DNA of 64,000 bases from Branchinecta lynchi (lineage: Eukaryota > Arthropoda > Branchiopoda > Anostraca > Branchinectidae), in the NCBI GenBank assembly GCA_023053575.1, contig JAKZAP010000010.1:11741225-11805224 (forward strand). Reading direction: 5' to 3'. The position numbers were made by a program, and so were the translations under genes. The notes under the pieces are model-generated. The model was not told the origin of the DNA. It made no database searches and saw nothing but the letters and a program-made list of their open reading frames with translations. Shown here in pieces: positions 22,092 to 35,500 of the stretch; within the stretch, counting starts at the first letter, position 1; each line of letters begins with the position of its first letter.

Positions 22092-22224
22092 TGTGAGCTT
22101 CTAACTCTTGTTTCAGGGATACGCCGTCACTAACCTTTTACCTTTGGAGGACGTCCTGTTTTGCTAACATACTTAGATATGTGCCAGAAGGACGAAGAGA
22201 CAAAAAAAGGAGACGTCATGCCTA

Positions 22225-22541
22225 AACAAGACCAAAGGTGTCGATGGGATCCCAAAAACCTAAGATTTGATCCAGACAATTGGTTCTTGTCTTCGCCAGA
22301 TCCAGTCTTCGACCGATCCAGTCTTCGCCAGGCTAATCATCAGAGAAAACCAAGTTCAGATATTATATCTATCTATCTATCTATACCTCTATAAGCCATA
22401 TCTATTTTGACGATACTGACCGAAACTTCCTGCTTTACTTCTGCCAAATTTGCGGTTTCGCCCGAATTCGAGCGAACTACTAGTCCAGCAAAAAAAGAAA
22501 ATTCAGAAACGAATCCAGCGTATCTCCTTATCCTTATAAAG
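22225..22541 (+). mobile_element. HINE2 fragment, 5' end
   Basis: It begins AACAAGACCAAAGGTGTCGA with GGGATCCC, as in the complete copies. It is cut off near 22541, where a MITE-3 fragment begins. Confidence 0.65.
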
Positions 22542-22763
22542 GTGCAACGTAAAATTAACTAAAAACAATCAGAACAAACAAAACAAAAAATAAAGTGGAT
22601 CCAGACTTATTTCGTCAACTGCATCTCTTTTTTTGGAACAAAATTCATTTTGGAAGCATTCCCCGTCTTCTCGCTGTTTCTGGACGAGGAGTCAGCGTGG
22701 AGTGCCTCCCTCGATTATCGTTGTTCCATTCGATTCCAGAGGAGTCCTCGTGGAACGGCGAGA
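22542..22763. mobile_element. MITE family 3 fragment
   Basis: It reads GTGCAACGTAAAATTAACTA, AAAGTGGATCCAGAC and then CCGTCTTCTCGCTGTTTCTG, ending GTGGAACGGCGAGAATAC. It is the right half of a MITE-3 copy in inverse orientation. Confidence 0.6.
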
Positions 22764-22968
22764 ATACTTCTATAGGCATTTTTTCCCCCGGTTATACAAA
22801 TATTCTCGGCATTCGTCATAGACATTAAACACAAGTATGCGCATCCCTGTTCTATCAAACTTCTGCTGATGTACTGAACACGGCGTTCGCCTCAGAAGTT
22901 TCATTCGTAGCTACGGAAAAAGTATACGACACTCTGCTCGCTGGACTCTGGACAATCAGGAAACCAAA

Positions 22969-23379
22969 GGCGTATTCTCGCCATTACCCGAGGACTCCAC
23001 TTGAGGAGTCCCCGCGTTTTTGTTTGTCCCGGGGACTCACTCCCCGTATTATCGCGAGTCCTCACCGACAGGGAGTGCTCCGATTATGATCACTACCATC
23101 GAAAAGGACTCCCTTTCAGATCTGGAGGGGAATCAAGTTTTGCTGGTGTTGGTGCTATGTAAAATTAATTAAAAACAATCAGAATAAATAAAACCAAAAA
23201 TAAAGTGGATCCAGACTAATTTGGTCAACTACCTATTTTTTTTAGAACAAAATCCAGTTTCGAAGCATTCACCGTATTCTCGCTGTTTCTGTACGTGGAG
23301 TTCGCATGGAGTGACTCCCTCTATTCTCGCCGTTTCCTCGACTCCCCGAGGAGTCCTCGGGGAACGGCGAGAATACGCC
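22969..23379. mobile_element. MITE family 3, complete, upstream of POLA1 exon 1
   Basis: The ends are GGCGTATTCTCGCCATTACC and GGGGAACGGCGAGAATACGCC. It lies 157 bases upstream of the POLA1 start codon, so it may lie in or near the host promoter or 5' UTR. The flanking sequence at 22780-22966 is an inverted relative of 54800-54990. Confidence 0.7.
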
Positions 23380-23535
23380 TCAAGTCTTGATTTTTTCCGG
23401 ATCTTTTGTCCGTCAGGCGCCAGCTGGCTTTGGACCCGAGAGGGAATTATTTTTTTTTCAATCAGCGGAAATTCTACAAATGTAGCATTGATTTTGAACT
23501 ACATGTTTAGGCGGTAATTTTGTGTCATTATTGCA

Positions 23536-23548
23536 ATGGATTCAGATG
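23536..23548 (+). CDS. POLA1: POLA1 coding exon 1 (13 bases)
   Basis: ATG GAT TCA GAT G is followed by a perfect donor GTAAGT. The leftover G joins AA at the start of exon 2 to make Glu, giving [14 protein letters not shown], which resembles the N terminus of insect Pol alpha. No stop or frame conflict arises. The assignment rests on phase, donor and start context and should be confirmed by cDNA. Confidence 0.75.
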
Positions 23549-26500
23549 GTAAGTTTTGTGAATACTCTTTCATTAGGGTACCAGATTAGTAACCAACCCT
23601 TGGAGTAATCCTTTCACAGTAAAGGTGCAGTTTTTTTTAACATCTCTTGAATTTTTTTAAACGACTTGGTTTTTCTGTGTTTCTGAGACACAGTCGTGGG
23701 CTGCACACTTCTGAGTGTTTGTCGCGGAACCAAGATTGTGTGCCACAGTTCTACCACTGTCAAGTTGAAACTCACAAAAATGCTGTTTTGACTATTTTTG
23801 GGGCGGTAATTTAAATCTCTAAAATCTCAACAAATAGAACATAAGGCTTTTGTTCGTACTATTCAGTACTATTCTGTGCAAGAACGATCCTCAGTTTTAG
23901 GTTTACATGCTTTTGTAGTTAATTTTATTGTCTTGACCATTATTTGCTGCTAGACTAGGCTAAACTTGAATTTTCAGCCAGAAACAGTCTAGTACACTAG
24001 CCCCTTTTCAGGCATGGTGCTCAAATGTGTAGCACCATGCCTGGGTGCTAGTAGTTCAAGCACTGTACCTTGGATTTCATGCATGGTGCATGGATTTCAG
24101 TATACAGTGCAAGCATGAAAAACACAGTTTCTGTCATCACAAGTGAGCACCAGCTCGGACAGGGCTGAAATTTCTACCATGAATTAGAGAAATCAAAGAC
24201 AATCCTTATCAAATTTTTCATAACAAAAACAACATTGCTCGGCTGATGACAGACGTGAAAACCTCATTTCCTTTTCTACATAGTCAAGGGTTTTGCATGC
24301 AAAGTGTCCTGTGAGTAGTATATAAAGCCGGGTTCTACTCCACCCTCCCCCCAATTTCAAAACCCCAGTTTAACATCAATTTCTTAAATTTTAACATCCT
24401 TTTTACCAAATTATCCCCCTTTTTAAGAACATTTTTATTTTCTTACTTCCAAAATAAAGGATACAAGAAATGAGAATATTACCCTTTACTACATATAAAA
24501 TACTACAATATACTACTACTTCTTTTTTTTTACATTTTTCATTTTTTATTCAACTATTACTGAGTAAACAGTTCTAAATCCACATATGTTTCTTTGTTCT
24601 TGTTTTCGCGTACAATAGGCTGCAAAACTAGATTTTTCTTTAAAAGTAATTCGTTAGCAATGGCATTATATTTCTGTGTTATAAACAAATCACAGGGTTT
24701 GTCATTATGATTAATAACTACAACCAACTTATCACCATATTTTGTCTTAGCAATTCTCATTTTAACAATAGTATATTTCAATCCAAGAACTAGTTCTTCT
24801 TTCCTGATTGTCTCATTGTATTTATTCATTCTGATTGTATTCAAGACTTCCTTTGTGGACTCCATTTATTAGGGGATGATTTTATTAAATAAAAACCCAG
24901 ACTCACAAACTCACATACATATTTTTGTTAATAATACCTAATGTAGCTTTTCTTTCATAATATATAACACAGTAAATATTATATGGTACAGGCTGAGCGT
25001 GTTTTAATGTTAAACTTATTTCAATATCAGCAGTTGTTCCATTATATATACTTGATTCGTGTTTGGAAACATCGAAACAGAATAGTGGATATACTTCTTT
25101 AAATTCTTCTATACTAACAACACTACCAGTATCAAATGCTAATTGCTTATAGCCCAAATGTATGAACCTATTGTAAAGATTTGAGTATTTACATTTCTCA
25201 TCGCTAAAGTCGCATTTGAGTGGTTCTTCAGGATATTTATCCCCATTAATTCTAAGTTCTATGTCTGTTAAATTCATATGATCAAACACCATATTATTCA
25301 TTAATTGATTGTTATGCTTTTCATTTTTCTGTAACATCACAACGATTTTTGTAGGACTATTTCTCTCAGACACAACTTTCCAGGTGTGCTCCTTATTCTG
25401 ACTAACATCACTTTTATAACTATTACATGCTTCCCACATCAGATTATGCTTTTTATCCTTAGCAAGATCCTTTTCTAATTCACTCATCATTTCGATACTA
25501 GGAGCTACAATAGGGATCTTCCAGGATAAATACTCGATTACTACTTTGAAATTAGTATTTCCATTTCTTATAATCATGTTGTTATCATCATTTCTTCTTA
25601 GAAATAATTTATGCGATGCACCTCTGAAGAATCGTTTGTTTCCTTTCAGAAATCCAAACAATTCTGATAATGGTAAATACATATTTACTAATTTACTGCT
25701 CGTTGTTCTGTTATATCTTTTTTCAAATCCTTTATTATAATTATTATTATTTCTCAAACTGACTGTTCCAACCCCTGCTGCAGCCCCTGCAGCCCCTGCA
25801 GCCCCTGCTACTACTGGAGTTGCAGTAAACGAAGCAATAACAGGATTAATTTCTTTTCCTTGATTATAATCCTTATACCAGAAATGATTTCTTGCTGCAC
25901 TTCTAGAATAATCATCAGAGTATTCAATCAACTTTGTAACGGTAGTTGTAATACCAACATGATTAATTTTTTCAACCGATTCATCGTTTATTACATACTC
26001 AGCGGTACTGAATAAATTAAATCCATTATTCGTTAAAGTAGCAACATCGGTTGCAGCTATAGGAGTCCCATCTTCGTTTACTATTCTTACACTGACATCA
26101 AGATAACTTTCACTTGGATAAAACCAGGAATCTAATTTCTTTGTTACGAATTCAAACTCTGATTTATTAGATACATTCACATCTGTTTCTCGAATTTCTT
26201 TAAATTCATATTTAACCACTGTATCATCCACAAGCGGTTCGTCAAATATGTTCCATTGAGGACTGATAACTTTATTTACTGCCATTTATATAAGAAAGAA
26301 ATTATTAAATAAAACTTATTTCAGAATCTTTAATCCATTTCCAGTCATTAACGTTTTGATCAAGTCCTGACTTCTTTGATTTAAAATCCTTTTATTTGTA
26401 CCGATAAGATCCTTCATCGATTTTTTGTTTCCAATTACATCAATGAGTTCCTTCTTGTTTACATTGATCAGATCTTTCCCATATTCTATTGCTCTATTTT

Positions 26501-29500
26501 TCAACAACTCAAATCTCGGTTTAATAATATTATTATACATTGACATAGCCCCATCTTTTATTTGTTTTGCTGACGTTTGAAATAACTGGGAATTAACAAT
26601 GTTTTTGAATACACTACCGATTCCACTTCCATACTGCTTTTTATAAAGTAATCGCTTATTATTAATCAACATTTATAGGTAAATAATTTTATTTCACTAA
26701 TCCTTTAAGCTTTTCTTAAATGCAGTACGTATCCAACGTTATCACCATTCAAATCGATAGGTCTTCCCAACTGATCAGTAATTGTCATTCTCAAGGAGTA
26801 AATAAAGTCTTTTGTATTAATAGGAAGGTAGATTAATTGTCTAGGATTCTCAACAATTTGACAACCCGGTTCTGTATTAGGAACAAATGTCCAAATGACA
26901 TCTGATTTACTTTTGTTTACGATAGAACTGTTTACGAGAGAGCAGTGAATTTGAATTTTATCAACGCTTCTTGTTATATTAGGAAGCTTTGTACCTTCAT
27001 TGATTTTCTTAGATATCTCACTATCCTTCTCAAATCCTAAAATCTGACACAAGTCACTATTAAATATAAACACATATTTTTCTTGTAATAGTATGACAAA
27101 TCTCATAGATGCTGGATTGGATGAAATTACAATAGGACATTTATCTTTTGGGGTATCAAAATACTGACACAAAAAATAATTCAAACAATCATCGTTATAC
27201 ATCCCATTAGGAATAGTAACATTCATCCATTCTGTTGCATTATTATCTTCATCTTTCCTGTATTGAAATGTATTATTTCCAAATTTATCACTTATATTAT
27301 GCCATGAATACCACAAAGTACACTGATTCAAACCTATTTCATAATCCCAATTACGATTCAATTCGATTGGTTGACTAAATGTTATATCAATGATACTTTT
27401 ATTACCTTCAATGTTTAACAACACCATTTATTAGAAATATTTTTTATATATTGAATTGTAATTTCTCTTCGTAAGAAATTTATTTCGCATTAACGAATCC
27501 AAAATATCAATAGCTTCATTTCTCACCTCATCAGATGTATTTCCGTTTACTCTGCTACCTATCAAAGTGTATAATTTTGAAATCATTTCATCACAATTCA
27601 TAAATATTCCAGTTCCTTGTTGTCTGATAAAGGGTATACTAGATTGAATTTTTCTTAATCTATCCTTATAGTCTTGTATAAATAAAATAATTTTATCATA
27701 CTTACTAGAACTATAACTTTTACTTTTCAAACCACCATAACTTTGACTTATAGGTGTTAATTCAGCCAAAGCATCTTCTATATTCTCCGGGTTATCATAA
27801 TAAAAATGAGGCATCTCAAAATATTCCCCTTCATATCTTCTATGATTATCTCTATATTTCACATTAAGTGTTTTTAATAACTCTTTATCAACACCTTCAT
27901 TCAGATCAACAACTTTTATACTTGTTGGAGATGCTTCTAAAGCGGTTGACTGCATTTCTACCCCTGAAACTGGAAGCTGATATGGTTGATTCGTTTCACC
28001 TATCTGGAGAAGCCTTGTTCTTGAACTATCATCACCTTCCTGTAGTTTATTTATGATCATTTCAGTGTTCTCTTGTAATTTTTTGATGGTGTCTTTAGTG
28101 TTTTCTTTTTGTGCTATAATAACTGGAGCGTTTAACTCTGAAGCATATTCCCGAAATCCTGCCTTCTCCATCTCATTTTGTTGAACCTTTCTTCTCTGAA
28201 CTTCTCTGTTCTTCACTATATCCGATAACATATCACTCAAGCGTCTTGAATCCATTTATATACAAGTAATTTTATTTCATAATAAATTTTGAAAGTTCTT
28301 TTTCATAAAACCCTCCTTGAATTAATTCCCCACTTTTGTCAGATATTTCATAAGTAATGGGAATGGTAGGTCTGATGGTTGCTATCTGAAATACCTCATC
28401 CGTATAATTAGGTAAATATCCTTTATCAAAAACACTTTTTTCTTTTTTAATTCTGACTAAATCCCCTACTTTGACGTTTCCTGTGATTTTGTAGTCATCT
28501 ACTGGAGGAAACAGAGCACTAAAAACCTTTTTCTGATTAACCTTTTTACTAGCATCAACTGGTTTCATTTGTATTGAACGGTGGTACGAGTTATTATAAT
28601 TATTTACGAATACAGGTAAAATATCAATCCATTTACTAGTGTTGTTGTGAGTAAAATATTTCCATAGCTTTTCTTTCAGAGTTCTGTTGAATCGTTCCAC
28701 GATTTGTGCTTTCAGTTCACTTTCCGATGCAAACCAGTGAACGTTATTATTTTTCAAAAAAGTTTGAACATTTCTCATAACAAATTCTTTACCTTTATCA
28801 GTTTGTAGTTTCTTAGGAATTCTTTCTTTAAATATAACACTGAATGCTTTTATTATTTCAGCACCCGTTTTGTCTTTCAGAGGGATACACCAAGCATATT
28901 TACTAAAGCAATCAATTACAGTCAAGATGTAATTTGCTTTATTATTTTCTTTTTTATATTTCTGCATGTCAACTAAATCAGCTTGCCATTGCTCATCAAC
29001 ATAGTGAACATACACTCGCCTCCTTTCAAAGTTATGATAGGAAGGTTTGTGTAACGTATACACATTCTCATTTTGCAACACATTTTTTATTGTATCTTTA
29101 GACACGTTCACTCCATTTTCTTTTAATTTTCTGTAAATATCATCAACACCTGAATAATTAGAATAATACGTCTTTAATATATCTTTTTCTGCGTCGAGGT
29201 TTTTTTTAAAAAGCGATTTTTCATTGAACCACAGATAACGCAATTACCTTTCAGCATTGGAACATTATTTTTTTGTGACACTGCCTTAAACATTGATTCA
29301 GTGTCAGTGCTCTTTTTACATTTCATACAATAAATCTCCATTTATTAGAAAACAATTTTTATAAACGAAAAGCTACCAACTTCATTTTGCGCTTAATGTA
29401 GGAAATACAGTGAAGTCCACAGTTTAATTCATCTATATTTTGAACAGCAAGATTTTCATAAGCTATTTTTTTCTTTGAAGTTCTTAGATATTTAATTATT

Positions 29501-32500
29501 TCTTTTCCTGGGGGAATACCGAAAGAATCAAAAAATTCTACATGGGGGTATTCAGGTAGATTACAATAGGCAACCCAGTGAGTTCCAGGCATTCCGAGTT
29601 TATCATAATTAATGACACCGCATTCCGAATCGTTTATATGTTTGGGTAGCGTATCTAAAGAGAAAACACCTCGAAACTGTGGTATACTCCCTAATGCATC
29701 CATAATATCAAAATTAGTTAGAGGTCCTACTTTACTTTTGCTTCTTTTTTGATGTCCCCGTTTTTTGACTTCCTAGGCCTTCCACGTACCCCATTACCCA
29801 CAACTTTTTGTGTTCCAGGAAGTGTTAGCGCTCCACCTGTGTTAACATCATCGGTTTTCTTCTTAGGTCTTCCCCGTCCCACAACTTTTTGTGTTCCAGG
29901 AAGTTTTAGCGCTCCACCTGTGTTGGTCATTTTATCCATAATTTTCTTACCAGCGAATGTACCCAAAGCAGCAGCACCACTTGTTAAAGCTGCCTTACCA
30001 AGGGTAATTGCTAGCGGTATTAAAAATGGAAGTAATCCACCCTTTTGAATCGCTTCTTTCATCTGTTTGTATGATAAATCAATATCACAGCCCTTATTAT
30101 TCATTTTACATGTTTCAATTTTATCAATTTGTCGTTTACTTAAAAGTAACTTAACTGGTTCTCGTTCATTTTGTCTACTATGACTAACACGTATCTGACA
30201 TTTTTGTTTAGCATCAAAGCATTTCTTCAGCTTTCCTTTTTGAAGCTTTGACAAATAAACTGTATACTCCATTGTTTCAACCATTTATTAGGGAATTAAT
30301 TTATCTTATAAAATTTATTTACCAGCCATCATTTTTTCTATTCTGGTAACGAATGGTTTGTCAACAGGTTTTATCTCTAGCTCTAGAAGCCTTTTTAAAA
30401 TATTTACTACTGCTCTTTCAATATTATCGATACGAGTTTTTTGACCAGCAATCTTTCCTTCAATTATACCGTTATGGGTGTGTTGCCCCAGAAGCTTTTT
30501 GTCATAATCTAAAAGATTCATAGTTAACGTTGCTAAATTAACAGCATCATTTTTGTTTCTAGGGTTTTGAACATTTGTTATCAACTTGTTTTCAGCGTTA
30601 ATCTCTTTATCATTAACTCGAACTATTTCTTTTACAAATAACCCTTTATCTTTGTTCCTTACCAACGAATTATCAGGAGAATCATCTATCGCAGTTAATC
30701 TGTTGATATCTTCGCTAAAGTACTGATTTGCCCCCACTTGTTGTGCGGTAATTTCTTCTTTAAATTGATTCAAAATAATAGTCATAGATCTGAAACTAAT
30801 AGCGTCCTGGTCAGCTTTCGCATCCCCTAACATAATAATTCTCTTACCTTGTAGGTTAATATTACCGTTGTCATCAGTAACTCTCTTTTCATTCGATTCG
30901 TTACTAACCTTTTTTCCAACACTACCAAATTTATTCATTTATTATAGAAATAAATTATCCGGTAAATTTTTCAAAGTTTTTCCTGTACTTAAGGGTTTTA
31001 TCTTTTATTTTTAAATCTATGAAGAAAAAACCGTAGCCCTTGGTTGCCGTCTCGAATTGTTTGAGAAATTTTTCATTGTCTATACTGGATACATGGCTTT
31101 GTCTTATTAATTTTACTTCTTTTGGATTAGAACACTGAAAGAATGCAAAATAATTGCACTGGAGCCTTACCACCTTTGGCGTTTTATGATAGCTTTGAGA
31201 CAAGTAAATAATTGAGGCATTTTTCTTTCTTCCTCTTATGAATAAATCTTCTATTTTCTTCTGGTCTTTTTCAGTGACAAAATCGTCAAAGATAATCAAG
31301 TTTTGGTACTCAGGGTCTAAGTCGTCAACATCGACAATATCATCAAGATTGTTACTTACTGTTAAGACTTTCGATTTGCATTGTGACTCCAAAGTGGTTA
31401 AATTGGTTATAAGGTCTTGATACTTATCTTCTTCAAGATCTTTTGCATACAAGTATATTCGGTTGAAACAAAGATATTCATAAATTAAATTCAAAAGAAG
31501 GTTAGTTTTCCCTGTTCCAGAACTACCACAAATTAAGAGTCTAAATGGCCACTGAGGTGCAAGGTCGTGCTTATTCTGATAAGTGTTCTTTTCACTAAAA
31601 TCATAGACTTTGATTGGAGCCTTTTCATTCATTTATTTAGGAAGAATTTTTCATTATAAGATTTACTTGAGTATTTTAAGTATATACCTGAAGTTTTGAA
31701 GTAGGTACTTGAAGTTTTGAAGTGGGTACTTGAATTTTTTAAGTAGGTACTTGAATTTTTTAAGTAGGTACTTGAAGTTTTTAAGTAGGTACTTGATTTT
31801 TTAAGTAGGGACTTGATTTTTTTAAGTAGGTACTTGATTTTTTTAAGTAGGTACTTGATTTTTTAAGTAGGGACTTGATTTTTTTAAGTAGGTACTTGAT
31901 TTTTTAAGTAGGTACTTGAATTTTTTAAGTAGGTACTTGATTTTTTTGAAGTAGGTACTTGAAGTTTTGAAGTAGGTACTTGAATTTAATGTTTATAACC
32001 TAAAGGTAAAGTGTGTATTTTATCGCTTGTTACTATCCTTTTATCATCCTTAGGATCTAACGCTTTTTTATTCTGTTCTTCTAGAAACATATTGTGCTTG
32101 TATGATCTTAAGTTATACTGGGTTATAGAAAGGTTTTCCGTTTTACCAAACAGTACATCCTTATAGTTTTGAATCGTAATTTTATCTTTAACTATATTGG
32201 TTTTTATTCCTTTCAGTTTTTTGCTAGCTTTTGAAGGGTCTTGGTTGTCCTTTAAATAAGCATATACTTTTGATCGTAATCCAACAAACTCTGTCATAAC
32301 CTGTCCACCTAATTCATCTTTCATCATTCCTATCACTTTCTTATTTACATTAGGAAACCTATACGGATTATCTTTCGCATAATCAGATGTATCGAACCTC
32401 TCATTCAAATCCTGTTTGATATCTTGATAAAAATCTTCAGTTCTAATATCATATATGAAAGAATCAGTGTCCATATAACACAAATCAATTTTATCTCCAT

Positions 32501-35500
32501 ATTTAGGCTTCATATAATCATAATGGAATTCATACATCAATAACTTGGATAGTTCCAATACAGCAAAGCCGATATACATTGGTTTGTCTAATTTTATCTT
32601 TTCCTTTGACATTCTTGCTACTGAAAAGTTTTCACTGAATATTATTTCAGATTTAAAGTTGGGTTTCTTTATTATTTTTTCTCTTGTTGTATCATCCGTT
32701 ATTATTTCCATATCCGCTCGCTTCCTTACGTTTTCCATAGTTTTTCCAAAGCAAGCATTATTCATAAGCTTAAAGAAGTCCTTCTCAAAATCATTTGTAC
32801 CTTTAGTTCTAAGTGCTGTGTTGTGGTCTATATATCCTTTTAAGTAAGCACTTTCAGTGAATCCTAGTATTCTGTGTACTCTTTTTAATATCAAGCCTTT
32901 TTGTAAATAAAATTCTAGATTCCTGTGGTGACCTACATAGTTGGTTTTATCTAATACTGTGGTACATAGCTTACCGTTAAAGTGTTCCGGTGCTAATGGT
33001 AAATCCTTGTGTAATTCGTGTAGTTCTTTTGGATATTCTAAATCTACCTCATATATAGCACCTACATTCTGTAATTTCATTATCGAATTGATATGAGTTT
33101 TTAGATGGTTGTAATACTCGATTGATTCGTATTCATTCCTTTCTTTCAAATCATCCGGTATGGAAATGAATTGGAAATCACTCGCTGGTAAATTCTGCGA
33201 CATCGCCCACCCATATAAATTATTAGCGTCTAAATACATTAAGTAATTAGATGGTTTATGCTTATTATAATCACTTGTATATTTATTATTTGCTTTTGCG
33301 TATCTTTTTATACATTGGGATACACCACCTCTTATTCCTTTTTCTATAAAGGTATACATGTCTTCCTTTGAGAATAACGGCAAGTCTACTTTTGAATGCT
33401 TTAAGAAAGAATCCCATGTCAACCCAGGAGCTGAGAAGTAATGAAGTGGATCCAAATCATAATTCCGTATACAAACGTTCCTGAAATTCTCCACAACGTC
33501 TGATAGAATTAACACATCACTTTTTAGGTACAACTTGGTATAATCAAGTAATGTTTCACAGTTAAATTGCTTCCATATAGATACCGCTCTTTTATAATCA
33601 CTTTTGTCAATACCTTTCCCTGTCAACCTAGAATAAAAGCTTTCTATTGGTGGTAACTTTGTACATTTCATTTTATCGAAACTATCTACGAATTCATAGG
33701 GATACACCCCTTTTTTAATTATTTCTTTGAATTCATCTTCATTTTTGAAGCTGTTAGATGTGTACTTGAAATTCTGTCTTAGATGATTACAAGGTACTTT
33801 GCAATCACATTTTGCTAAATTTGCTGATAGTTTGTCTAAAGATGAAGCCATAAATCTAATCGAATCTATAAACCGGATCTCATATTTTATTTCCGTATCC
33901 GTCTTTCTTATACTTATTGATTTCGAGAATGATATGAAACTTTCTGCACTTTCAAAAATTCCGTTATCAGGTATCAATTCTCTAACAAACAGATGGGAAT
34001 CATATTTAGATAAATTATGCATTACTACCGGGATATGCCTAGGAATCCTGTATTTCATATTACATTCAGCATGAGCAAATCCCCTATCTTCTCCTGTCAT
34101 GTGGTCGTGATCAAAGTGAGGATTTTCAGTAATTTCAGTTGTACAGATGTGACAAGTCTTATTCATTAGATTTTTCCATTTTTCGGTAATTTCTCCATTG
34201 GTATAAGTATGGTTTCTTTGTCTGCTTTCATATTTGTTTGCAATTTCTGTGGATACTTTTGTAACGGTTCTAACAAAATGTTCTGCAGCGTCTTCACCGA
34301 AATAGTCATAGTATTTGTTCTGGTTTGTATCAAAAGAACAGCATACCTGAAACCCGTAAGCAAATGGTTTCTGTTTGGCCACTTTTATTGTTTTCTTCCC
34401 GTTTACCTGATTGTATTCTTCGTTATAAGACTCAAAGTCTGCTATTATGCAATAAGGTACTTTCATTTGTTTTGCAATATTTTTATATTGTATACTTGAA
34501 CCTTCAGGAGGCATTATAATATCAGGATCTTCGCAATTATTTTTACTTTCATGTTTTTCAAAGTGTTCTTCTTTTGTAAAATGCCTTCCGCAAAAAGTGC
34601 ATAGGTATGTCTTTGTTTTATTTTTAGAGATTTGACTACCAACTAATCTGCTCAGATCCTTTACCAATACATAATGATTATCGAAATATAATAAATTAAT
34701 AACATGTTTAGCTGTTTTGCCATTGATTGTACTTTTTAGTATATGACTTCTGATAATTTTCTCTTTTTCAATTTGAAATAAACAAATCTTAATGTTGTAT
34801 CTATTTTCAAATTTGTGTATATCTTTAGTATCCATTGGGAAGTTGGTAACCCCATCGAAATCAAATTCGTTCTCATATTGTTTATATTTCGAAATTCTTT
34901 CCGGATGATCCTTAGCTGGATGTAGATTTGCTAAGATGGACCAAAGAAAGCATTTTTGATCTAAATTTTTTATATTTATGCACGCTTTTTTATTTTTTAC
35001 GAAATCTGGCAGTATTTTAAACGTTCCTCCCATGTAAGATTCTATTCGTGTCATCCTATAACCAATTCCTTCATACCGACTAAATTGTAGCCCAGATCGA
35101 GGGGTATTACTTAAAGAACTAAGTCTCTTGTTATTATCATTCAAATGATTATGAGTAAGAATGCTATTTTTATTTAAAATCCAAGAAGTACTGTTGTAAT
35201 ATACTACTACTTCTTCATCATTCTCCTGTCGATGGAAAATAACCCGAGTTACAAACTGAACTCTATATTGATTTATTTCGTTCATTCGCCGCTGTATATC
35301 TGCGAAAGTAAAAGCAATAAGAGTATGCTCGTCAACTCCATTACCTTGAACTGAAACGTTTACAGTGAATACATTCTCACTTTCGCTAAAAATAGTAGGC
35401 TGTTGTTCTTCTTCCGTTCTAAATACATGATCAGGAATTAATTTTTCTTCTTTAATTTTTTTCTTATTTATGAAGAGAGTTGATAAACCAATTGGTTTCT

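Larger units (their letters stand above)
18943..22112 (-). mobile_element. HINE1 element carrying nested hAT and foldback insertions
   Basis: It starts with ATGGCACTTGTAGCTTCGCTCAAATGCCA (decayed stem-loop) and GGTCGGTCTGTCC. The body repeats follow, and it ends GAGCTTCTAACTCTTGTT near 22112. A hAT element at 19691-21220 and a foldback at 21952-22091 are inserted within it. Confidence 0.65.

Noticed and set aside
29243..29243. TTG as the true integrase start
   Set aside because: Eukaryotic-type translation from TTG right after a stop codon is unlikely; a standard TAAATG start lies upstream in the overlapping zinc-ribbon ORF.
31677..31976. CRISPR-like reading of the 20-bp array
   Set aside because: Linkers are T-rich and nearly identical rather than unique spacers.
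32545..34519. Plus-strand ORFs across PolB
   Set aside because: Shadow frames of the PolB gene on the minus strand, without domains.
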